DNA of 64,000 nt from Xanthoparmelia taractica (taxonomy: Eukaryota; Ascomycota; Lecanoromycetes; Lecanorales; Parmeliaceae). The notes beneath the pieces were generated by a model. The model was not told where the DNA came from. It worked only from the letters and a program-made list of their open reading frames with translations, and did no database searches. Made by a program: the position numbers and the translations under genes. Shown here piece by piece: positions 9,778-21,419 of the stretch (positions are counted from its first letter, which is position 1; the number at the start of each line of letters is the position of its first letter). Where the stretch lies: assembly GCA_033085395.1 (NCBI GenBank), contig JANQBS010000139.1, positions 1 to 64,000 on the forward strand, written 5' to 3'.

Positions 9778-11783
9778 ATGGCAAATACTCGCATCAAGCA
9801 GCTTAAAGATGTAGTTGCTTACTATGAGGACGTTATGAGTAGATGTCCTCGATGTAAGACCTCTTTGCCGGCGCGAGAAACAGCACCTCCGCCACGATCA
9901 TCTGATGGGGGTCGATTACCTAAGTCTGATCGTCGACCTGCCGCTGAAGTGCCGTCTCTTGTTCCCCCACAGCCAAGCGAACAGCCACTGCCAGCGAACA
10001 CGCAGCCTACATCCATTCTGTCTTCGAAGCATTCCGCCATCGTACGCGAGTTAGAACGACAGACTGGTGGTAACCAACAGTACAGTTCAACCCTAAAATG
10101 GCCCCCTTCAGGCCAAATCTTAGCGCCACTACCACCGCAGCAGCCGCCGTTGCCGCTGCCCCCATTGCCGAAGGCTCCTTCGTTGTTAGGCTTGCCGCAG
10201 GCAAAGGCGAATGCCTCGACGCCAACAGCAATGGGTTCCTTGAGACAGTCTAAAGCCCAATCTCAATATCAGGCCCCGTTTCCTCCCTTGGACGATCTCC
10301 GTCTCGCCAGTTCGAGAAGAAAGCACAGTGGTGAAAGGATCAATCTCGATTTGCCATGGTCCTATAAGCCTGGCAGACACAGGAGGATTGGTAAGGGTGA
10401 CCTAACAAGGCATGCTGACTGGGTGCGGACTGGAGAGCTCATGATAGATGACGTGCCTCTTGGGCGAAAGTGGCAAGAAGCGCTTGCAAAAAAGGACAGT
10501 TCGCTACTCGCTGCGGTAGTTATGGATGGTGCTTTGGTTGCTGAAGGAGATGTGTCATCACAAGATGAAGACGCTAAACCTGATCAGCTGGTACGATTAG
10601 TGCGGGGCTTTGCTCGACGGCATTCTGAAGGCCGCATCATCTTTGAACAATTCATTCTCATTTGTCTGTGTAACGTCTTGTCTGATCGAGGAGTACCTCA
10701 AGATGAAATAGTGCAGACATTACAAATCTGTATCAGCGACACAAGCAAGGGCAATGTCATGAAGTATCTCAGAGGTTCCATATGGCTAAACGAGCTGATG
10801 AGCGACCTATTCTTCACGGAGTGGGGCTATCGCTCTGTTGCTCTCATTGTCATTTGTAGGTCTTCATGATACCGTTTTTTGGCTCGTCTGCTAAGCCATA
10901 GCAAACAGGGAATCGGACTATCCCTACCTATGCTAAGGTTGCTTCATCGGCCGACAGCTGCGGATATTTCATATCACAGCTGACACAACCAGAGTATTTT
11001 GATAGATACCATGAATTGCCCCATCGGGAATATGATACAATACCGTGGATAGTGAAAAAGGAGCTCGGAGATGAAGTCTCGTACGTCCTCGACCAAGATA
11101 TAGAAATCCATACTTATAAAGGCAGGTATGCAAGCATCTGCAAGGCTCTTGGCTATAGTGAAGAATTTTTCATAAAGACAAGACACCTGCATTCGAGCAA
11201 TTCCTCAGAGCACGGTTTCAGTGCTAATGACGACTCGGATGACGCAGACCCTATATCGCGGAGTAGTTCATATCAGACCACGCGGCAGTCGATGAGAAGT
11301 GCCCCCAGTCGTCGGCGACCTACATTAGCAGACAAAGCGCGATCTGGCCCTTCCAGCAACGCATCGTATTTATCAGATACCTCTCCGTCAAGCAGACATC
11401 TTCTTGATGATGATGATGGCCCTGATGACGCGGCCGGTAGTGGTCCACCAACAGGCCAGAGCTTAGCCTCTGGAAGACCAAAGCGAACGATGCCAGACCG
11501 ATCCGCCAAGCCATTAGGAGACCCAGATGTTGGGAGAAGACGGGAGCGGCCATATGTGGATCCAGACACTGGGGAACTTCTTGTTTCTACCTCACTAGGA
11601 GCAAGCGCTCCAGGTACAGGGAGCACGAAACGGCCACTTCCTGACTCACCAACATCACCGTTACAGCCGGACAATACTGCGAGACGGCGCCAAGAGGCAA
11701 GAGACATGCGCAGCCGGGAGGAAATGGGTTCCTCATCCCGCTCAAGGAAGGAGCATTCGCACAAACAGAGAGGCCGTGCTTGA
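9778..11783 (+). CDS. Unknown 650-residue protein with Pro-rich and Ser-rich linkers
   Basis: Two exons, 9778-10855 and 10909-11783, with a 53-bp intron that joins VALIVIW to NRTIPTYAK in frame. I do not recognise the family. Residues 1-30 look helical and end in a single CPRC pair. Residues 40-160 are Pro/Gln/Ser-rich. A folded region from about 195 to 480 is rich in conserved-looking Trp, Tyr and Leu (TRHADWVRTGELM, QILICLCNVLSDRG-like, EWGYRSVALIVIW, EYDTIPWIVKKELGDEVSYV). The C-terminal 170 residues are Ser/Arg/Asp-rich with likely nuclear-localisation-like basic patches (KRTMPDRSAK, SRSRKEHSHKQRGR). No membrane segment. A nuclear role is a guess. Confidence 0.75.
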
Positions 11784-13353
11784 CCTGATTTCAACAACGA
11801 AGTACAGGGCTGTGAGTTCTTTTTCCAACTCCAGTGCCTCCTAGCATTGATGATCATCCGCCACCAGCGAAGAATAGTCATCGTTAAACGAGCATTGAGA
11901 CTTTCATCAGCGGCTTCTTTTTGGGGCTATGATTTATTCGTAAATATCAACTATCTATTACTGTGCTGTAATGCTTTTGAAGCGCCCTCCTTACTCTGTC
12001 ACCACTTATTCAGTTGTCTACTCATATTGTGTTGTGGCTGTAATGGCTCATGTTTGGCCAAGTTTAGCCGAGCGTTAGTCCTAAATAGGTATTGTGTAAC
12101 CTCACTTCCCCCCTATTCCCTACACTGCGTGAATACTTATGTGCCAACTTGAAGAGAGTTATTCCTGAGTGATGCGAACGGATGCGACAAGCGAGACCTT
12201 TACAAATCAACAAAAGCGCGAGTTTTGCCACTTTCAGGTACATATACCACCCTCACGGCAAATCCGGAACACATATTTTGAAGAGCTCTCTGCCCACCAA
12301 AAATATTCGCATGGATGGAGAGATTGCAAAGAAATCCTACATAATTCGGGGAAGATCAAGGTTAGGATGAGGCAGTCTTAGGTATTCTACCAATGCAAAG
12401 ATGTTTCACTCATCCATACTCCCAAAATAATTACCCTCTTTCGCGGCTCAAGACTCTTCAATATCATTACATAACTGCTTAGAGGAGCTCCGTCCATGCA
12501 CAATGGAAGGTGACATGGCAATTTTAGTGTAGATTAGTCTTGGCTGAAAATTCTTCAACTTTATCGCATGGTGGCTTGAAAAGTTTTCGGATATGCAAAG
12601 TCCAAGGGTAGTCTAACATTTTGGTACGGCCCACTTTCAGCTCCAGGTCCTCTAGGATCGCTGCATGATAGCTTGGAAGGGTCTTGTTATGCATAGTCCG
12701 AGGCTGGTCTAACACTTTGACGTAGGCTACTTTCAGCTCAAACCCTTTCCAACTCTCCAATCTTACCTTCGCACAAATTGAGCCTATTGGTAGAGAAAGG
12801 TAACATAACCACTCTGTATGCAAAAGGAAGCTCTTACTTACGGGCTTTTTGTAGATTTCGGCTTGAGAAGCATCTGAAAAGGCGACAAGTAAAGGTAGAC
12901 GACCTGAAGAGGTTGCTCATTAAAGGAACGAATCCCGCTAGATGCTGCAGACAAGCCTGATTCTCCACCCGAGAAGATTGCAAAAGTCGTTCCAAGTTTC
13001 CCTGAATGTGAGCCAATCAGAAGGACTTAATCCATGCATGTTGACGTTTCAGAGACCCCCTACACTGACACCGAATTTCCGTCAAACTTTCCTCAAGATT
13101 CAAAGCTCACGGATTTCAAAACCCTTTCTGGGAATAGTTCCAGGACCCTTATCAGTCAGTAACAGTGAGAGAAAGGGCTAGCACCGCTCATTGTCGTGCG
13201 TTTCCCATTGCTTCAAGCGATGTTAGACAGGCTGCTTGGGCCTTGAGCCTGTCCGTGGGTGCTCTGAGCGGGCAAATATCCCGCTGACTCGATTTTCTGA
13301 ACGTCTAACGCGCAAACATTGCTGGTTGAGCTGAGGCGGAAGCCCAGTTTGAG
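11784..13353. other. Intergenic region with a decayed repeat
   Basis: About 1.57 kb without a gene I can support. It contains an imperfect 97-bp tandem duplication (next entry). The other small frames are unrelated overlaps. Confidence 0.55.
12566..12760. repeat. Imperfect 97-bp tandem duplication
   Basis: Two adjacent units starting at 12566 (GCATGGTGGCTTGAAAAG) and 12663 (GCATGATAGCTTGGAAGG) share the order GGCTTG, ATGC, AGTCC, GTCTAACA, TTTGG/TTTGA and ACTTTCAGCTC. On the minus strand the units read as a roughly 33-residue repeat containing ELKV and a following LD motif within a 99-codon frame (12823-12524). It may be a fragment of a repeat protein. No start or family support. Confidence 0.45.
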
Positions 13354-14257
13354 ATGATAGCGGGGGATCCAATGCCTGGAAACGGTTCCTGGCGTGAAGG
13401 TACGTACCCTGCGTTAGTAAGTTGCCAGTCTCAACACTTCCCAAGGGCCAATGGACATTTCCGCCCTGCTTACTGGGTGGCTCATGCTCAGCACAGATAT
13501 AACTACCAAGGACGTGTACGAGGGAGTTTTACGTATGTTTCTTTCATCCAGCCCTCTTCTATTATTCCCCAAACCTTTCACTCTATCGCAAATCACATCC
13601 ACTTTTGAGGAACCCGAGACATGGCTCCGCACCACTCGCAAGATGTTCCTAGGAACCCGGGAGGCAAATTCAACAGTCAACGGTCTGATGGAAGCGTTAT
13701 GCTCGACCTCCCCTCCGGATACAATTTCGTCTTATCTCGTACAAAGGTTGCAAGCACAGGCATGGGAAGGCTTCTTGCCAAAGGACTCAGGCAGAACAAG
13801 CCACTTTACTGGACCACACGAGCAAGCTTCGAGGGATCAGAAATTGACCAGATATATTGCGCCCGTATTGACAAACCGCCACAGAGGTTTGAACGGATCA
13901 TAACACAAGCTTTTCTATGAGCTAACACCCAGGGCGTTGTCCTATACCCCAAGTGATCATGCCGACCATGGGAGCAGTTATACCTATCACCCAAGACCTT
14001 ACGACGAGCCCTCTCCATACAGCTTGCACGGGAGGCGAGACATCGAAAGCGTTCGTCGTCGCAGCTTGTGCGATAATCCTTTGTACTCTACCAGTTACGA
14101 GGAACGCGCACGACGAAGCAGCCTGGCCTACGAGCAGCTTCCACTTCCTGACGATCCTGGGCCATCGCAAACTGTCCAGGATAGCTACGACGACGTTCCT
14201 CCACCGTACACTAACCGCGACAGCCTTCCACCGTACGCCAGCAGTAGTGGTGACTGA
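13354..14257 (+). CDS. Hypothetical protein with C-terminal PY motifs
   Basis: Proposed exons 13354-13532, 13653-13886 and 13933-14257 (245 residues). The last intron is well supported: 46 bp, GCTAAC branch, CAG acceptor, frame kept across Gln-Arg/Ala-Leu. The first intron (120 bp, GTATGT donor, TAG acceptor at 13652) keeps frame but lacks a clear branch site. Sequence features: NGSWREGTYPALV at the start, GHFRPAYWVAHAQHRYNYQG, a Gly/Arg-rich middle (GMGRLLAKGLRQNKPLYWTT), then a Ser/Tyr/Arg-rich tail. The tail ends with PPPY and LPPY, which are PPxY/LPxY ligands for WW domains of Rsp5/Nedd4 ubiquitin ligases. No family recognised; an adaptor role is inference from the motifs only. Start codon uncertain. 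Confidence 0.45.
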
Positions 14258-15243
14258 GAAGATGAGATTGAAGAAGTGGTCCCAACAAGGTCAGGAGGTG
14301 GTTATCGCAGCGGGAACTTTTGGAGATCGATATTTTACTTCCCCAGTCAATCCTGGCGGGCTAGGCGAGATAGCTGAGGACCAAATTGCCGACTCAACGA
14401 GGTGGAAGAGGATGGTCCTTCCATGCAGAGGAGCAATTACACAAAGTTGCTGTGGGTTTGGCGCGACATATAATACGTCTCACATACTGTTTCATTGAGA
14501 CATTGTTGTTATGGACATCGAAAGGTGTGGGTCGTGCGAATGTCTTTGCTTGCAGACGATATCTGGGGAGTCTTTCGGATATTCACGCTGCCGCACTTCG
14601 TGTGTATTCAGCACTCAGCCTCGTCATCTTACTAGATAACTACTTAACTATATAGGTTATCACAGATGAAGTAAGAACCCATTGTTCCTGGTCTCGGCAC
14701 ATCAACACCCCATGAGCGCAACTCTCGTCGTTCTGGTTCCTTAATCTTCCAACTCCACCCATCTGCCTTAAAAAACACATCTACGCTCTGAGTTAAAATC
14801 ACATCCTCACCAAGGGCACATGATCTGCCTTGGAATGAGGGACAGACCACGTATTGGACAATGCCGTAGTTGAGGGGGGCTCCTGTCGACGTCGAACCTT
14901 TCTACTCCTCTTTGACTTGTATCCTAACAATACCAGCGAGCACCCAAACCATGGCGATGGCTGAGCATAATAAAATCTAGTAGATTGGCATTCTGCAGAA
15001 TTAGAAACGAAATTTGATGCCTGAGCCAGAGTGGCTAGCTCGGTTGCTGGTGCGGAAAGATTCCGCGTGTTGATTCGATGAGCTCGTTCCCCACAAAGTT
15101 GATAGCCGCCGTCATTGGAACGTCAACCTTCTCTCTTCAATTCTCCATAGATACAACATAGCATTAATTATAGCTATAGCTTCTAAGATTACAGAATATC
15201 AGCATTTGGAAGTGCCCACTACGCAGCCAATGAATTCGTGGAA
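14258..15243. other. Intergenic, no gene seen
   Basis: Nearly 1 kb between the PY-motif gene and alpha-actinin. Only short frames without family resemblance. It should hold the alpha-actinin promoter. Confidence 0.5.
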
Positions 15244-17557
15244 ATGGGAGGGGAGCAACAGTGGGTAGCTGTTCAGGAGAAGACATTCACGAAATGGTTT
15301 GTCGGCAACAAAATCTCTAGGAAGACCGTGATTGTTGACCACTGTCTTACTGTCCAGGTTAAATGCCAAAGTCAGCGGTCGAGATGTGGCTGTCAAAAAC
15401 CTGGTCACAGACCTCTCAGACGGTGTAAGTCCAACCATCTGAGCCACTGAGCTGCCGGCCACGTACGGATGCTGTGGAAACTGACATGAATCTAACGCAG
15501 GTCATTCTCATCCATCTACTTGAAGTCCTCGGCAATGAATCCCTTGGCCGCTATGCCTCTAGACCCAAACTCCGTGTCCAGCGCTTCGAAAATGTCAACG
15601 TCGCCCTCAACTTCATTAAAGCACGAGGGATACAGATGACCAACATTGGAGCAGAGGATGTTGTGGATGGAAACCGTAAAATAATACTTGGGCTAATATG
15701 GACGCTTATTCTACGCTTTACGATTAATGACATTAATGAGGAGGGCATGACGGCTAAGGAAGGGTTACTGCTGTGGTGTCAAAGAAAGACGGCTTGCTAT
15801 GAAGAGGTAGAAGTGCGGGATTTCTCGGCCAGTTGGAATGATGGACTAGCTTTGTGGGTCTGGTTGAGGCGGAGAGGCAAGAGGCATGCTGACTGGGATA
15901 CAGCTGCGCTCTGCTCGACATCCATCGACCTGATCTGATCGACTACGAAAAGCTGGACAAGAGTGACCACCGAGGAAACATGAAACTGGCATTTGACATC
16001 GCCTCGAAAGAGATTGGCATACCAGATCTTTTAGACGTGGAGGATGTCTGTGACGTCGCTAAACCTGATGAGCGATCTCTGATGACATATATTGCATACT
16101 GGTTCCACGCTTTCTCCCAAATGGAACGAGTCGAAAACGCAGGCAGAAGGGTCGAAAAGTTCGTTGCGAACATGAATGGGGCCTGGAGCATGCAAAATTC
16201 GTTCGAGCAACGGATGAAGAATTTAATGATAGAGATCCAGGCTCAACGGCAAGCATGGAAAGTAGCAGCGTTCACGGGCACATATGTGGATGCGAAAGAG
16301 CAGTCAAACCAATTTTCGGTGTACAAGAAGAGTCAAAAGCGGAAATGGGTGGCTGAGAAGTCAGATCTGGCTGCTCTACTAGGAAATATCAAGACGAAGA
16401 TGAGCACATATCGATTACGAGCTTACGAGCCTCCAGACGAGCTAAAGCTGGAAGTACTGGATCAGGAATGGGCCGTTCTTCTAAGGGCTGAGAGGGATAG
16501 AAGTCAGGTCATCAATGAGACAATTCGAGAGTGCGCGACCTTCCTTATCTCTCACAAGCCAGTTTACTAACTATTTCTCCCATTGCAGCATCAAAAACGC
16601 TCTCCGCCGTACCTTCGCAGACAAAGCCAACGACTTCGCCCTCACACTTTCCACACTTTCGCTGGCCATCGCCGGCCTCTCAGGCGATCTGGCAGACCAA
16701 CTTGGCCATGTGCGCAGATTGCACAGCAATCTACCTCCCCTATCCGAATACCTGCAAAGCCTTGCCACCCTTTCCCATAAGTGCGACGAAGCTAACATCG
16801 AAGAGAACGACTTTACCACTTACACTTACGATGAGCTGGCATACGAGCTAGATCTAGTAAGAGGTAGTGTCACTGGCAAGATGGGCTTTTTAGAAAACCA
16901 AATGATAGCCAGGGAAATGACAAATCTGACTCCCATACAGCTGGAAGAGTTCGAGTCAGTTTTCAGGCATTTCGACAAGGATCTCTCGAACACGCTGCAA
17001 GAGATTGAATTCTCAGCCGCTCTCGCAAGTCTGAGTCTGGTCTATGATGAGGAAGAAATGCATCAGCAATTTATGAGCATCAGCTCTGGGAAGGGTTACG
17101 TTACATTTGAGCAGTTCATTCGGTTCATGGTTTCTGTCACTGAAGACCAGAACACAGCGGAGCAGGTATTTCAGAGCTTTAGGGAGGTAGCCGATGGCAA
17201 GGTATGTTCGACCTATTTTTACTCCTCAATCCTGTCCTTAACCATCGTCTCGCTGCCCTGTGTCTGTCCTTTGCTCCCCGCCCTCACTGCTGCTCTGTGT
17301 TCACCTACTAATACAAATCATAGCCCTACGTCACCGAACTTGACCTCCGGCACTCTCTCATCCCTGAAGAGCTAGTCGAAGACCTTCTCTCCACTATGCC
17401 ACAGCATAAAGGTCCCGATCTGCAAGAAGACAGAGACCTCCCAAAGTATGATTACATCAGTTTTATGGAGAATATGACGCAGGGCGAGCTCAACACGGGC
17501 TCGAGACCGAATAGCAAGCAGGAGACAAGCCCGGAAAGGGTTATCAACGGACACTGA
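15244..17557 (+). CDS. ain1: Alpha-actinin (fungal short form)
   Basis: Six exons: 15244-15296, 15358-15424, 15501-15853, 15904-16530, 16589-17201, 17324-17557, giving 648 residues. Actin cross-linker of the cytokinetic ring. Domains in order: calponin-homology 1 (about 8-115, QEKTFTKWLN, LSDGVILIHLLE, RFENVNVALNFIKARG, IILGLIWTLILRF), calponin-homology 2 (about 125-230, AKEGLLLWCQRKTACYEEV, FCALLDIHRPDLIDYEKLD, IPDLLDVEDVCDV), a short spectrin-like rod (about 245-480) and two pairs of EF hands. The first EF loop reads DKDLSNTLQEIE, with the acidic and hydroxyl ligands for calcium present. The short two-repeat rod is normal for fungi. Splice sites give an uninterrupted family sequence; branch sites CTAAC, CTGAC, ACTAAC and ACTAAT are visible. 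Confidence 0.93.
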
Positions 17558-19751
17558 TCTGCTGCACAAAGTCTGAGTCCTGTGGCGAGGACAACCGCCA
17601 CTGCAATGAAATTTTGGTTAGGGTGATGGGTGTTCACCGTTGGATCTGTGAAGTGGCGCAGCATGCGTGCTATATGCATATGGAGTAGCATGCAGCGTTG
17701 GCGTTTCTCCTTTTGTGCAGGATACATGAAGCGGTGTTATGGATAACGAATGCATTGGGTACGGTGCATATGCGTCATTGCATGAACCAGAGGAAGCAGT
17801 GTATTAGAAAAATGTGATGATTTACATATTTCAGGGTGAGCTCACGGTTTGGTTGCCATGACGGCGCAAGAGAACTAAATCTGGATATGGAGTTCGGGTG
17901 TAAAGGCCTCTACGCTGGACATTCTAATGCTCAAGGGCTGCGCAGGTAGCAAGTGTGCTGGAGATCGAACCAGTACTTTTGGGCTCTTACAGCTCGAAAA
18001 GACACGGCTGACTATGCAATCAGGGAAGCAAGCCTTCGACGTACTGACTGCTCGCTCTCCCCAAGCACAGTTGATAGCAATGTCATGGCCTAAACATACA
18101 CGCGCGCACGGGCGATCCTGCACCTCCGTTACTCCTTAGCTTTACACTGCAGATGAATATGGGTCTTAGATATGGCTTTTCCCCTTCGGCATAATTAACC
18201 TCTGCAATCCCTCAGCAAAACCCCAATGATTCCAGGCAGTACATAGCTGGGAGAGGGGCCCAACTGTGTCATCGAGTGGTGTTCTGTTCACAATTGAAAC
18301 GTTGTCTCAAGGCCCGGGAGCCAGGTACGGGCACCTGCTTTAGATGGAGTGGTACTTCACTCACATCGGGGCCGCCGTTGAGAGTAGACCGTACCGGCAA
18401 TTAACCGCCTCTTACGAAACGTTGCACTAAATCTGTGTTCTTGTTTTGGTGAGATTACTGCCCGAGAAGAGGCGGAGCTTCTTCTACCACTTCCAGCAAC
18501 ATGTTTTTTCAACACACCATCCACATATACCAGGACCTGTTGGGGGTGTAGCCCCTCACTCAAACCAATCATGTCATGGGTTCCAATAGTAGCCTCGGAG
18601 TCTTGGCGCTTACTTTCGTGATATTGGAAACTGGGCGGCATCTCCAAGTACAAAGACACGTCGAGGCCCGCAGCCTCTCTCGTCTTACCAGTAACCTTAT
18701 CGAATCTCTACCATTGCCCAAGGCTCTAAGGGACATACACAGTCGGAACATCGGGAATTTTAAAAGCCCTGGTGGCAAGGAGAAGATGTCTCTCAACAAC
18801 CCTTAGCCAAACGTTTCATTGTTCGCTCCTGGGCAGCGCTCCTTAGAGCATTCTTGCCATACACCTTCGGAGCAGTACCCAAAACGTGAAAGATTTGATG
18901 ACGTCGCAACCCGTCCCTCTTGCCAATCGGATCATAGGATTTCTACCGTGGTCTCAGAATCTGGACGACACAAATGCATCATTGGGAGCACGGTAGCCTA
19001 GATGCTTCTCTACGATCATACTTGGTCAGAGCTTTCTCAGCCTCCAAGCTGCACATTCTCAAGGCCACAGCGCCGATCCTTTTCACAACCCTCTCACCGG
19101 TCTTACTGTCACGCAAGAGCCTGAAGCACGCAGCCGCAACATCGGAAGCTCAGAAGTCTCTGCGGCTGGCATGAGACGCCCTTCGGATGATCCCAGCATG
19201 TCATATCATCATAAATCTCAGGGCAGACCAGGTTTGCAGGGTGTGTGGGTCACCCATGCAGGTCTCCGCGTACTTTGATCAGGCAGTATCCTCGTGCGAG
19301 GGTTTCTATTTGAGGCTGCGACGCCGCTCGCTGTACCGACTGTTTGATTCGTCTAAGGTCTGCCCATCAAGCTGGGACACGGCGCCACGTCATTGAATCA
19401 CCGACCCACCACCCTCGAGTCCTCAGGCAAGCTGCCGCTCAGAAGATCACAACCAGCCGTTTCAGTGGGAATAGTGGGACACCTTCGGGTGAGGGGCAAA
19501 GACTCGTATCAGGGAGTCCGAACGGGCGGTATTGGCTAGGCGGATTGTGGTCCGTGAGAGAAGGCAGTCAGATAGCCGTTGGCCATAAAAGCTTGGTATC
19601 TCCCCCTTCTTCTACAACTTCTCTTCTCATAACAAACCTCAGCACAGAACACATCCTCAATCCCAAAGCCCAGCAGACATCAGCCATAGACAACTGTTGT
19701 CCGGAAGAACAAACTCTCATCCAGATAGCAACGATCCTCGGCATATCGAAG
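17558..19751. other. Intergenic with a coding relic
   Basis: About 2.2 kb. Apart from the minus-strand relic at 18357-18830 I see no gene. Frames overlapping 19344-19751 belong to the leader of the next gene. Confidence 0.5.
18357..18830 (-). pseudogene. Decayed coding fragment, family unknown
   Basis: On the minus strand one frame reads HLLLATRAFKIPDVPTVYVP, then continues through two in-frame TAG codons into RFDKVTGKTREAAGLDVSLY and LEMPPSFQYHESKRQ and ends in a Ser/Arg-rich tail at 18357. The composition is protein-like, and the two stops could come from CAG-to-TAG changes. No start codon and no family match that I know. Confidence 0.3.
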
Positions 19752-20400
19752 ATGAGTCAAATGAATTTCGACGATGGCGAAAGACCAAAATACAACAACG
19801 AAGAGCTCACGGATGATGATCTCCTGATAATCTACGCTTTTTGTCGTTTCGATTACTATGGACGCCAGCTGGATGACTTCGAGAAAAGAAGCATATTCAG
19901 AAAGCTCTTGTTCAAGGATACCGCAGACCTCCCAGACGTGGCCAACACCTTCAAGGACCTCAACCATCCAGTTACCCAAAAGGTAGCTCAGGTGGCAGAG
20001 GAAACGGAGGATGATAGTGACGAATTGCGGCGGAGGGTCACAATGATGTATCAAGAATTGTAAGTACAGCTTATTCTGGGTAAACGAGGACTTGCTAATT
20101 GGTCGTGTTCCAATCAGTCTCGCACTTGCTCTGCCTCCAGCTGAGGAGGCCGCTTACGCTGCGGCACTAGCCCAAACACCATTTACCATCCCCAAACACC
20201 CCTTCGATCCCACGAAAGAATACACAAGGGATAAACCCAAGCCCATAAGCAAACCGTCAGCCAACATACGAGAAATGATAGAATTCTATTGGCGTCATCA
20301 CACCATTGGTGACGCTTACGCAACGGCCCAGTACCAGGCCTGGCTTGCCGGAAAGGACCCCCTCCCAAACCCCCAACAAGGGACCTCGTCTTCCGGCTAG
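19752..20400 (+). CDS. Hypothetical 196-residue acidic protein
   Basis: Two exons, 19752-20059 and 20118-20400, separated by a 58-bp intron with a GTAAGT donor and GCTAAT branch. The frame joins MMYQEL-F to LALALPPAEEAAYAAALAQ. The N-terminal half is acidic (MNFDDGERPKYNNEELTDDD, AEETEDDSDELRR) with aromatic helices (LIIYAFCRFDYYGRQLDDF). The C-terminal half is Pro/Lys-rich with REMIEFYWRHHTIGDAYATA. No signal peptide or membrane segment. I do not recognise it. The open frame extends upstream to 19344, but the ATG at 19752 gives the most protein-like start. Confidence 0.65.
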
Positions 20401-21233
20401 GAGGGCACACGTGGGTATCAGGGGAGGACGATAGGGTGGATGGTGGAACAGATTGTTGGTTGGGAGCGGTACGGCTGGGCGTTGATTGATCTTCTCATGC
20501 ATGCAAACCCACTCCTTCGTGCTGATATTGCGGTCTGCTTGCGATTCTGGATAGACTGACCGGATATGAGAGTAGTATGTTCCCCTAATAATCCATAATC
20601 AACAATCCAAGCATCGAAACCCCATTACCATTTCCAGCAAGTCGATTGAGTGTCAGTAACCGACCCTGTCCTTCCCAACCGAAATAAATACCAAAATGAT
20701 TCCGAGCCCCTTGCTTGATACATGCACCAAACGACCATACAACCAACCACCCACCAAGTAAGCACATCCACACTTATGGCCCACCCAAGCCCAACAGACG
20801 CAACGCAATATTAATTTATCATCATCTACGCTACCTCAAACCACAATATGAACTATTCCCAATGGCATGCATATATTCTTTGCTCGAGAAGCCCGCGCCC
20901 TCCTCTCACAAAAGAAATACGTTTATATATATACACATACGCATACACATGTACATCCAAAACTCACTCAGATCTATGCACATATGAGGATTTTCGCCAA
21001 CGCCAGCGCTAGCAAAGACATGAGTCCCAGAATCCCCCCTCTCTCCCCCGTACCCCTCCCCTCCCCCCACCCTCTCTAAAAAACCCCAACCCCTTCTCCC
21101 AACCCCTTTCTCACTTTAGAAACTCGTCCTCTCACCCCCTCCCCCCATCTCGCCCAAAAAAGAAACCATCAACACTCCATTTTCCCCCTTCTCCCTCCCT
21201 CCCCTCTAGTCCTCCCCAAACCGCCTCACCCCA

Positions 21234-21285
21234 ACCCCTTTTCTTCTCCAACCCCTTTTCTTCTCCAACCCCTTTTTCCCTCCTC
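21234..21285. repeat. 18-bp tandem repeat, three units
   Basis: CCAACCCCTTTTCTTCTC is repeated three times with the last unit varying at its end. It is part of the larger pyrimidine-rich tract. Confidence 0.7.
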
Positions 21286-21419
21286 TGTCCCCCTTCCCCC
21301 AGCCCTCCCGTTTTCACCTTTCTCCGCTTACCTCCAGTCTATTAATTCACTTATTCACTCCTCCTTCTCCTCCTCCGCCTCCTTCTCTCACTCACCCTTC
21401 CCTCCCCTTCCCTCCCTCA

